Assembly (NCBI GenBank): GCA_020310875.1
Contig: CM035412.1
Location: 134,088,773 to 134,152,772 of the forward strand
DNA length: 64,000 bases
Reading direction: 5' to 3'
Source of the DNA: Ceratopteris richardii
Taxonomy: Eukaryota > Streptophyta > Polypodiopsida > Polypodiales > Pteridaceae
Below are positions 1 through 9,000 of the stretch, one piece after another. The position numbers were made by a program, and so were the translations under genes. The first letter of the stretch is position 1. Every line of letters begins with the position of its first letter. Below the pieces are notes generated by a model. The model ran no database searches. It was not told the DNA's origin and saw nothing but the letters and a program-made list of their open reading frames with translations.

Positions 1-1
1 G

Positions 2-3000
2 GGCCATTGTGGATATTACCGTAGGTTTATCCACATGTACGCGATCATAGCTAGACCCCTTTATGCCTTGTTGTCTAATTTTGAGTGGAACGACGAATGC
101 GAGAATTCTTTCAATGAACTGAAGAAACGTTTGTGCACAGCACCAATACTGACCACTCCTGATTGGAATAAACCATTCCATGTCCATGTGGATGCATCCA
201 ATCATGCCATAGGATGTGTGCTGGCACAACCCACAGGTGAAGGGAATTTAGATTTGCCCATAGCATATGCTAGTAGACAACTAAACCCAGCCGAAAGAAA
301 TTATACCACCACCGAGCGAGAAGGGTTAGGCATGGTATATGCTGTAAAGAAGTTTAGACACTATTTATTGGCCAACAAGTTCAAGTTCTTCACTGATCAT
401 CAAGCATTGTTATATTTGGTCAATAAACCTTGCAATACTGGACGCTTAGTAAGATGGTTCCTCTTACTAATGGAGTATGACTTTGAAGTTGTTGTCAGGA
501 AAGGTAGAACCCACCTTCGGGCAGATCACCTTTCTCGCATTACTTCAGGAGAGTCACCACAAGGAGTGTCTGATGAACTACCTGATGCTTACCTGTTCAA
601 TTTGGAAGTTGTTCCTAAATGGGCAAATAAGTTGGTACCAGTCCTAACCTTCAGCCCTGCAAATAAGAATGTGAAAACATCACAAGAAGAAATTGTAAAA
701 TCACAAAAATATCACATATTGGCAGGAAGCATGTACAAACAAGATACTGAGGGTGTATTAGCTTGTTGTGTCGAGGATGATGAACATAGTAGTTGGTTGC
801 AGCAAGCTCATGAGGGATTGCTAGGAAATCACTATTCTAAACAACGAACATTGCAGAATTTGAAACGTTTAGGAGTGTATTGGCCTAGCATGGACAAAGA
901 AATACATGAGTGGATCAAGAATTGTCCAATGTGTAGAGAGAAACCACCAGTGGAGCATGCGACCCTTTATCAAGTATCATTAATTCCAGATTGGAGTACT
1001 CCATTGGTAGAGTTTATGAGATCGGGAAGATTACCCAAAGAGGCTAGTCTAGCAAGAAGACGAAATATGGAGCAAGAGGCTCAAGGCTATGCCTTAGTAG
1101 GAGAAAACCTATACCGAAGAGGTAAAGATGGTTACTTAAGACTGTGCGTTCATGAATCAGACTATTTAAGGGTCTTAGAGACTGCACACAGTGGTGTTGC
1201 AGGTGGACATTTTGGCCCTGACCGAGTGATTAAAACCATTCTATTCTCAGGACTTTGGTGGCCCACTCTTCATATGGATGCACATACCTATGTGAAGAAA
1301 TGTGACACATGCCAACGTGCACAATATCCAGTGAGAAAAGACGAGATGCCCTTGAGGCCAATGATGGGAGGACGTGCATTTTCGAAGTGGGGCATAGACT
1401 TCATAGGTCCTATTAACCCCCCAGCTAGAAACTCCCATGCAGAATACATCATTGTAGCCACAGATTACCTTACAAAGTGGGTAGAAGTCAAAGCCACAAC
1501 AAAGAATGATGCTCAGACTATGGCTAAGTTCTTATTCGAGAATGTGTTCACGAGATATGGACTACCAATAGAGTTGGTGAGCGATAGAGGCACACACTTC
1601 TTGAATGAAGTCATTGAAAATCTTCTCCAAGAATTCTTGGTGATACATAAGAAATCCGCCCCCTATCATCCACAAGCCAACGGACAAGCCGAGAGTACCA
1701 ATAAGATCCTCTGTAACGTATTGACAAAATTGGTAAATAATAAACGCTCTGATTGGGACAAACAACTTCATCATGCTGTTTGGGCTTATCGAGTTGCCTA
1801 CAAAACGGTACTCAACGCCACCCCATTTCAGATGGTCTTCGGACAGAACGCTGTGCTACCATTAGATTTCTTAATCCCTGCCTTAAAAATAGCACAAGAG
1901 TATGAGTGGAATGGGCATGAATTGTCCTCTAGGATCTTTGATCTCGAACGCTTGGGTGAAACGAGGCTACGAGCGGCAGCAGGCATCTACGCTGCAAAGA
2001 AGAGGCAAAAGGCATACTTTGATGCACACATCAAGGATAAGGGATTGAAAGAGGGAGATTTAGTGTTGGTATACACACTAAAACAACATGCCCGTAAGTT
2101 GGAAAAAAGAGGTTATGGACCCATGATCATTAATAGAATTTCCACTAGTGGTGCAGTTCAGTTGGCCACTCTAGAAGGAGATATCTTGCCAAACTATATT
2201 AGTGGCTGTAGAGTCAAGCTATATCAAGAACCTCTTACTGAGGATATGCTAATGAGACTCAACACTGCGAAGAAGCGAAAAGAAGAAGAGTTAAGAGTGA
2301 GAGAAGAAGCACAGGAAGAGGCGAGAGAGCGTATTAGGCAAAATAAGTTAAGGCGATTAGGCCTAGATGTCAACTCAAAAGCCCCAAAATATCACATGGA
2401 TATGTGTCAAAAGTCCGGCATTGCGACTTCTCAGGTCATTGACCGAAGACCCTTTGTGACCATAGAGATAGGACAAGGGAAGGGTGCAAGGACGGTGAAA
2501 GCATTGATTGACTCAGGTGCAGCAAGTAGTGCAGTTAAACTTTCCTACTGCCAAGACTTGGGGTTGAACATCAATCCCATAGAAGCTTATCTCATAGGAT
2601 TGGGAGGTGTGGAAACCCCTTGTTTGGGCGAGGTGGAACTTCCCATCTACCTTCAAGATGTTCCAATGAAAGTCAAAGCGCTAGTATGTCAAGATGAGAA
2701 CCTTACAGAACCACTTGTCTTGGGTCAAGATTGGATCTATGACCATGCAGTTAACTTAAACCTAAGAAGTCAAATTCTTCAAGTTTGGGTACATGAACAA
2801 TGCATTACATTAGAATTAGAGAACTGCATGCTCCTAGATCATGGCACCACACACTCTCTTAGTTCTTCCAAGACTAATCATATGAAAGAAGATGTTGTAT
2901 GTGTCAAAAGCTCTATGATGCAGAAGGAGTCAATCGTGGAAGACCAGGTTCGAAGGCGGGTGGATCTTTCTTCTTCTCCAAAGACTCAAGTAGCCACAGT

Positions 3001-3616
3001 AGTGAGCCCACCACACAAGCAAACACAACCGTTCACGACAACTGCTACATCAAATAGAAAGACACCATTCGATAAAAAAGCGGTTCCGGGCATGAAGCAG
3101 ATCTGGGTACGCAAAGGAGAGCAACCACCAGCCTTACCCCCACAAATCCCATCCATTCACACTAACCAAGCCAGAAGACGAAGGAAGCAGCTCAGACAAG
3201 CTCCGTCACAAGATATCCAACAAGTTTGGGTGCCTAAGAAGTTAGCTGCAGCTCAACAAGGGCAATTACAGATGTGGGTACCTAAGAAGATCCTACACCC
3301 ACAACAACCTTTGTTCTCCCACATGCAAAAGGTTTCAACAAAGAGGCCAAAAAGAGAAAAGGGTAAGAACCACGTACAGAGACCAAAGGAAGATCAAATC
3401 AGCTCTTCAACATTAGTAGGAAGACATGCAAAAAGGATATGGGTTTGGAAGCCAAAAGTGCAAGTAGCCTCCACCGAACCAAAGCATCAACCACACTGGA
3501 TACCACAGTTCAGAAAGCATCCAAAGAGAAAGACGCCTGAAGTGACCTCTACAGTGCCAAATGATGTTCTAAAATGGACTCCAATAAGGAGGATTACATC
3601 AGTTCGAGACTCATAG
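2..3616 (+). CDS. pol: Gy1 pol polyprotein, partial (RT end, RNase H, integrase, second protease-like domain)
   Basis: The frame is open from base 2 and begins with the RT-connection motif GHCGYYRRFIH; the ATG at 35 is internal. In residues counted from 35: RNase H from about 50 (HVDASNHAIGCVLAQ) with TDHQALLYLV near 125; a first H2C2 zinc module at about 225-303; a second at about 351-429; a DDE core with WGIDFIGP (about 452), SDRGTHF (about 515) and the E in QANGQAEST (about 552). A retropepsin-like domain follows at about 800-920 (ALIDSGAASSA, then LVLGQDWI). The tail has spaced W-V-P-K motifs at 3100-3590 (QIWVRK, QVWVPK, QMWVPK, RIWVWK, LKWTPI). No stop or frameshift is visible. The first part of pol lies off the window. 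Integrase would insert the cDNA; what the C-terminal protease-like domain does is unknown. Confidence 0.93.
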   Translation, partial: GHCGYYRRFIHMYAIIARPLYALLSNFEWNDECENSFNELKKRLCTAPILTTPDWNKPFHVHVDASNHAIGCVLAQPTGEGNLDLPIAYASRQLNPAERNYTTTEREGLGMVYAVKKFRHYLLANKFKFFTDHQALLYLVNKPCNTGRLVRWFLLLMEYDFEVVVRKGRTHLRADHLSRITSGESPQGVSDELPDAYLFNLEVVPKWANKLVPVLTFSPANKNVKTSQEEIVKSQKYHILAGSMYKQDTEGVLACCVEDDEHSSWLQQAHEGLLGNHYSKQRTLQNLKRLGVYWPSMDKEIHEWIKNCPMCREKPPVEHATLYQVSLIPDWSTPLVEFMRSGRLPKEASLARRRNMEQEAQGYALVGENLYRRGKDGYLRLCVHESDYLRVLETAHSGVAGGHFGPDRVIKTILFSGLWWPTLHMDAHTYVKKCDTCQRAQYPVRKDEMPLRPMMGGRAFSKWGIDFIGPINPPARNSHAEYIIVATDYLTKWVEVKATTKNDAQTMAKFLFENVFTRYGLPIELVSDRGTHFLNEVIENLLQEFLVIHKKSAPYHPQANGQAESTNKILCNVLTKLVNNKRSDWDKQLHHAVWAYRVAYKTVLNATPFQMVFGQNAVLPLDFLIPALKIAQEYEWNGHELSSRIFDLERLGETRLRAAAGIYAAKKRQKAYFDAHIKDKGLKEGDLVLVYTLKQHARKLEKRGYGPMIINRISTSGAVQLATLEGDILPNYISGCRVKLYQEPLTEDMLMRLNTAKKRKEEELRVREEAQEEARERIRQNKLRRLGLDVNSKAPKYHMDMCQKSGIATSQVIDRRPFVTIEIGQGKGARTVKALIDSGAASSAVKLSYCQDLGLNINPIEAYLIGLGGVETPCLGEVELPIYLQDVPMKVKALVCQDENLTEPLVLGQDWIYDHAVNLNLRSQILQVWVHEQCITLELENCMLLDHGTTHSLSSSKTNHMKEDVVCVKSSMMQKESIVEDQVRRRVDLSSSPKTQVATVVSPPHKQTQPFTTTATSNRKTPFDKKAVPGMKQIWVRKGEQPPALPPQIPSIHTNQARRRRKQLRQAPSQDIQQVWVPKKLAAAQQGQLQMWVPKKILHPQQPLFSHMQKVSTKRPKREKGKNHVQRPKEDQISSSTLVGRHAKRIWVWKPKVQVASTEPKHQPHWIPQFRKHPKRKTPEVTSTVPNDVLKWTPIRRITSVRDS

Positions 3617-5036
3617 ATACCTCCACTAAGGCCGGCATCAACCTCCACAAATAACATCGAAAGCCTCGAACGAGCAACAACCATGTGCTCCTTGCACAAC
3701 CCTGTCTTTTGCACCATTTAGGTCATGCATTTCCAAAGTATGCATTAATATAGGGCCACATTACACGGCCGTGCATAGACACACTTGAGAATCCCATGCA
3801 CAAGAGCACAGTGACATATGTCGAACATTTCTATTGATACTAACTTTTGTGTTCTTGTTTTGTGATATCCTGTTCCTCAAAAAAAAAAAAAAAAAAAAAA
3901 AAAAAAAGCAAAAAAAAAAAAGAGAGAAGTGGGAGAGAGCTTGTTCCCAGTGTGTCTCGGCCAGCAGTGAGATTATTGCTGCCTTATCTGGTAGAGGACA
4001 AGCATTTGGCATGAACATGGCATCTATAGCTATGATTTTCTCTTACCATGGTAGGAATGATGAGCTTGAAGGTCCGCAACTTGCGTGATGCTTAACTACT
4101 TCATGTACCAGAGCATCCAAGGAGATATCTGCAAAAGGTAGTTCTGGAGGAGAAGACTCCTGCATATGGTGAGCTAAAGAGTATATGTGAAACACAGCTT
4201 GGTGTAGTTACCCGATGTTGCTTGCCAAGGAATATAAAGCAATTCAATTCTCAGTATTTCCTGAACCAGTATGGAACAGTAGCACTGGTGAATGGTCTAT
4301 GTCAATCAGCATGGTAATCTCTTAGAAACCGGCACGTGTCCAATATTCCTCTGAGTGTCAATATAGGGAAGTGAACGTGCATGAGCCCAAGCTCAGAAAT
4401 GCACATTGTTAGTGACAAATGTTGCTTTGAAAAGAGGAGAGGGGATCCACCACTCAAAAGATCTCATCAGTGGACAATCAACATGGACATTCATCAACAA
4501 GGTTCCATCCCAAAGGCCGAGTGTACAACACGAAGAGGCAAACATCCATCAATCTTCGCCATGGTAAGTATCTTTACTCTGGAAACACCATAACCATGAT
4601 AGTTTAGGAAACCTCTTCGTCTGCATACCCTTGAGCACTTAGCTCAAGACCCGCAATTTTTGCACTATACTTCTTCCAATGCATTTTCCAAGTAAGCATG
4701 CGTAGGGCTACATTACAAGGCCGTGCACAAGGCACATACTTTTTTCAACCCATGCACGAACACACTTACCCATCACTCAATATGGGTTATGAGTACTTGG
4801 CTTGACTACTATGAAGATCAACTTTGGAAGATCTAGAAAACATCAACGGAGACTCACAACGACACAGTCATGCTGGAATACAAGGCAGAAGCACATACCA
4901 AGAGACTACAACCTGCAAAGACTCACAGTGATAGATGAAGAACGTCGGACGACTTGTGTTCAAACAGAAGGGACACTCCCTCTCAAGGCACTACTTGGAA
5001 CAATCACTACAACAAGGGTCTGTCAGGGACGACAGA
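3617..5036 (+). other. Gy1 3' non-coding region with an internal diverged repeat
   Basis: There is no defensible gene between the pol stop and the purine tract, and none of the 3' ORF motifs of the related elements is present. A segment of about 90 bp near 3722-3812 (GCATTTCCAAAGTATGCAT, then GGCCGTGCA and CCCATGCAC) recurs diverged at about 4678-4770. A long A tract lies at 3879-3921. The short open frames here look random. Confidence 0.6.
3879..3921 (+). repeat. A-rich homopolymer tract
   Basis: A run of about 28 A, then GC, then 12 A, followed by GAGAG. It could be slippage or the A tail of a small retroposon; I could not define the other end of such an insertion. Confidence 0.8.
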
Positions 5037-5053
5037 CTCGAGAGGGGGGGGAG
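5037..5053 (+). other. Gy1 polypurine tract
   Basis: GAGAGGGGGGGGAG directly precedes the LTR start TGTTG. The same context (GACGACA, then G-rich purines, then TGTTG) occurs before the GyC and GyD LTRs. It would prime plus-strand DNA synthesis. Confidence 0.85.
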
Positions 5054-5663
5054 TGTTGAAGCTCAAGGTCAAGGACAAAGCATGGAAGCACATCAAAGAA
5101 GTGGACATAGAAGAAGAGAGAGCAAGTAGGGAGCTCCAAGAAGTGTATGTCAAATTTTCAGAAGAATCCCCTACAAAAATAGTGATTTTCATCACTAGAA
5201 ACCATTGTAAATACCATTATCTATTTTTAGTAACTCCATTTTGTTCAAGCCGAGGAGTCCTCGAGCTTGAGGAGTATTAGAAGTACCATCGTACCAATTT
5301 TCATAATTTTTAGACTTCGTTTGAGCCCTCAAATAAGCCCTGGAACCTAATTTTTAACTAGGCCGGACACTAGGTCTGGACAGGGCCAAAACTAGTCAAA
5401 AAACTATAAAAAGAGCTAGAGAGCTCATTTTTGAGGTTAGCTTGTTAGAGAATAGAACTTTTGTAAGAGAACTTTTTTGCAATCTAAGCTTTCCATTGTT
5501 CCTCTCTTTGATCTTACTTTGTGCGCGTGTGTGTGTATGTGTGTGCATGTTTGTGTGCTTTCACTCACGCACTTGTGCCTTCACTTGCTCGTGGTCTTCA
5601 TACCGGTCCTCACGTCTCCGCGGATTGACAAGTAAAGGAGGTGGTGCTTACGCTTGAGCTACA
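5054..5663 (+). repeat. Gy1 3' LTR (610 bp)
   Basis: It starts TGTTGAAGC after the purine tract and ends GAGCTACA, where GyA sequence resumes. It is colinear with the GyA and GyC LTRs: shared GCCGAGGAGTCCTCGAGCTTG, the TATA block, and a GT-rich stretch near 5521-5565. The TG...CA ends are typical; the terminal five bases (TGTTG and CTACA) are imperfect inverted repeats. Confidence 0.9.
5405..5412 (+). promoter_or_regulatory. LTR TATA box of Gy1
   Basis: TATAAAAA is followed at once by GAGCTAGAGAGCTC, an imperfect inverted repeat. The same block is found in the GyA and GyC LTRs and a weaker one in GyD, so it is probably the core promoter. Confidence 0.7.
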
Positions 5664-5919
5664 TGCGGTCATCAAATGTCAAAGAGGATTCAAATATAAA
5701 GTCCGCGTCCGCAAGGGGTCCTGCAAGGCCCTGAAACCAATGAGAGTTTCTGTGTATCTTTTCGGTGTAGCCCATAGGTGGGTTGTCGATAGGCATGGGC
5801 CCTGGAAATCCTTGGAATTCCGGCGGTGGAGCAGTCGGGTGGGATTCTGCTCGTAACACGTTGAGGGGCACTGCAGCTACACTGGGGCCTGCTCCTGATG
5901 TTCCTTCGTCGGTTTGCAT
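5664..5919 (-). pseudogene. GyA 3' ORF, N-terminal fragment cut by Gy1
   Basis: Begins MQTDEGTSGAG and contains PPEFQGFPGPMPIDNPP, GYTEKIHRNSHWFQGLAGPL and DFIFESSLTFD. It matches the start of the GyC ORF at 53328 and, more weakly, GyB at 22834. The reading is lost at 5663, where the Gy1 LTR ends. The start lies 180 bp beyond the pol stop. The function is unknown; it sits where plant Athila/Calypso-type elements carry an envelope-like gene, but I see no signal peptide or membrane segment in the longer relatives. Confidence 0.85.
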
Positions 5920-5944
5920 GGTGACTGATGCGCTAATGAGAAAG

Positions 5945-5975
5945 ATCTTCTACAAAAGATTAACACATTAGCATG
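5945..5975 (-). promoter_or_regulatory. Candidate splice acceptor before the GyA 3' ORF
   Basis: On the minus strand GCTAATGTGTTAATC leads into TTTTGTAG, with AG at 5951-5950 and the ORF start at 5919. GyC has the same arrangement at 53347-53370. A branch-like CTAAT, a T-rich tract and TAG fit a plant acceptor that would yield a spliced 3' ORF message. The donor was not located. Confidence 0.45.
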
Positions 5976-6098
5976 GAAATTAATTATGATCCCATTAAAG
6001 TGAGACCGCAATCCCTTTCCATAACTGATGCGTAAACCGTGTAGCCAAGTGACGTGATGTGAGGTATGCAATGTTTTTTGCAGCACTAGTGCAGGTCT

Positions 6099-9000
6099 CT
6101 AGACACCTATACGTTTCAGATCATGCATACATTTCTTGATGAGATGAGAGTGCGAGTGATGTGTGATGATGGTGGGTGAATTTATACAAGGTTTAAAGGT
6201 TAGTGATTTAGTACAAGGTTGTATGTTAGTCGGGGGGGTAGTTTTATCAGACATGGGGTTAGGGGGAGACGGTTGGACACGTTTCGGTATCCATTTCCTA
6301 AGAGTCCTTGAGTGGGTGGTGGGTTTCTGCTGAGGGGTCAAAGGTAGTATCGGGTGTGGTGGTGTTGAGGAATGGAAAGATTTGTGAGGGGTATGTATTA
6401 CATGGCTTAAGGGTTGAGCTATGATACATGGTTTGGGTACCCAAATCTGCGTGGGTGTGGGTCTATGGGTAAGGTATTTCTTGGCGATCCAAATTTGTCG
6501 AATGCTCGGACCTGTAGAAGAAGGTCGAGGGGATGGTGGATACTGATTCTGTTTCTGCCTTGCCTTTTTCTTGTCGATCTCTGCATGGTTGGAGTTCTTC
6601 GGTGCTTTTTGTCCTTTTGGCACCCATATTTGTCTGGTGCCGCTTCCTTTGGGTGGCCTAAACTGCCTTCCTTGTTGTGTCTTCTGATACTGCCGTCGGT
6701 CTGGGTTCCTTCGTCGTGGTTGACTCTGTCGTGGTTGAGGTTGAGAGGTCGGATGGACACTCTGCTTTGGAAAAGAAGGGAGATCCAACACTTGCGTGAC
6801 CTGCCCATTAGGAAGTGATGCCTTATTTAACTTTAATCTAGGCCAGTCCGCAACAAGTTTGGAAGGATGAGCACCGCAGGGTGTCGTGCTCATTCGGCCG
6901 CTGATGCAACCCACCTGACCGCTAATTGTGTCCATCTGCCCTTGTGGTTGGGTAACTGTCTCTTCTAGTTTGCAGGAAGTCCCAGGGAAGATCTCCTGTC
7001 GTCCTTCTGATTGACAACTGTCCATAGCCAAGCCCGAGTGGGTTGGTGTAGACGTAACGTGACTCGTCTGCTTAAAGATCTTCCGGTCTTCCGTCGCATG
7101 CATTTCATAGGGTCTAGGGTCACAACCGTCAAGCGGAATGCCGTTAGGAAAGTCAAGCGGTATCACTCGCTTCTGCTCGAAGGTTCCAATCTGTAAGGAG
7201 CCTTGTCTAAGATTTAGGTCCACTGAGTGATCGTATAGCCAATCTTGGCCAAGGATTAGGGGTTCTATCAGGTCGTCATCATGGCACACTAGTAGCTTTG
7301 CTGTCATCGTCAAATCCTTAATGAGGATAGGAAGGTCCACCTCACCCATGCAAGGGGTTTCCATGCCTCCTAGGCCTATGAGGTATGCCTCAATTGGCCG
7401 CATTTCTATTCCTGAATCCTTATAGTGGGACCACCTAATCGCACTAGTCGCAGCACCTGAGTCAATTAAAGCCCTGAGTTCTTGGCAAGGGTTGCCGTGC
7501 TCTAGCCTAACTGTAATGAATGGTCTCCTGTCCACTATGCTAGGATGAGTGGTTGACTTTACTTGACACATGGCCATGGGATATCTGGGTGATGTTTCCA
7601 GATGGTTATAATGTTCTCTCCCTAATCCTTGTCTTCTTAGCTTCATGCGCTTAATGCGTTCTATGGCTTCTGCCTGAGCTTCGGCTCGTATTCTGTTTTC
7701 TTCCTCCTTACGCTTCTTTGCCAATGTGAGTCGTCTAAGCATATCCTCAGTAAGAGGTTCCTGATATAGCTTGACTCTACAGCCACTAATGTAATTAGGC
7801 ATTATATCTCCTTCTAATGTGGCTAACTGTACCGCTCCACTAGTCGAAAGTCTGTTAATGATCATAGGTCCATAACCTCGCTTTTCTAACTTCCGTGCGT
7901 GTTGTTTCAGCGTATACACTAGAACTAAATCTCCTTCTTTTAGGCCTTTATCTTTCACATGTGCATCAAAATATGCTTTCTGTCGCTTCTTCACTGCGTA
8001 TATTCCTGCTGCTGCCTTTAGCCTGGTTTCTCCTAATCGTTCCAAGTCCATTATTCTTGCTGATAATTCATGGCCGGTCCACTGATGTTCTTGTGCAACC
8101 TTAAGGGTCGGTATCAAGAAGTCCAAGGGAAGCACTGCATTCTGACCAAAAACCATCTGAAAGGGAGTTGCATTGAGTACGGTCTTGTAGGCCACTCGAT
8201 ATGCCCAAACAGCGTGTAACTGTTTGTCCCAATCTGAACGTTTGTTGTTCACGAGTTTCGTCAGTACGTTACAAAGTATCTTGTTAGTGCTTTCAGCTTG
8301 ACCATTGGCCTGAGGATGATATGGTGCAGATTTCTTGTGAATCACCATAAAATCCTGTAACAAATATTCAATGACTTGGTTTAGAAAGTGAGTGCCTCGA
8401 TCGCTCACTAACTCTATAGGCAGTCCATATCTTGTAAAGACATTTTCAAATAAGAATTTTGCAGTCGTGTGAGCATCATTCTTTTTTGTGGCTTTTGCCT
8501 CTACCCATTTGGTTAGATAATCTGTGGCAACAATAATGTATTCCGCCTGTGTACCTTTTGCAGGGGGGTTAATGGGTCCTACAAAGTCTATACCCCACTT
8601 TGAAAATGCACGTCCGCCCATCATGGGTTTCAATGGCATTTCATCTCTGCGAATAGGAAACTGAGTTCTTTGGCACACATCACATCTCTTTACATAGGTA
8701 TGAGCATCCATGTGAAGAGTGGGCCACCATAATCTTGCAAAGAGAATGGCTTTGATTATCCTATCTGGTCCAAAATGACCTCCTGCAACACCTTGGTGTG
8801 CAGTCTCTAGTATGCTCAGATAATCGCTCTCATGAACACATTGTCTTAAATATCCATCTCGTCCTCTTTTGTACAAATTATCGCCAATAAGTGAGTAGTC
8901 TTGAGCTTCCTGCTCTAGACTGCGTTGTCGAGCTAAGGTCATTCCTTGAGGGAATGTGTTCGTCCTCAAGTATGTCACTAATGGTTCACTCCAGTCTGGT

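Larger units (their letters stand above)
1..5663 (+). mobile_element. Gy1: Ty3/gypsy LTR retrotransposon, 5' end outside window
   Basis: The element enters the window inside the RT connection region and runs to the end of its 3' LTR at 5663. It carries an open pol, about 1.4 kb of non-coding 3' DNA, a purine tract and an LTR. From 5664 the sequence aligns with an uninterrupted copy of the GyA/GyC 3' ORF (compare the segment near 53060-53110), so Gy1 sits inside GyA and 5664-5668 (TGCGG) is the expected right-hand target duplication. Unlike GyA, GyB and GyC it shows no 3' ORF after pol. Confidence 0.93.

Noticed and set aside
3761..4088. Short frames across the poly-A tract
   Set aside because: They consist largely of Lys or Phe runs from the homopolymer and have no conserved content.
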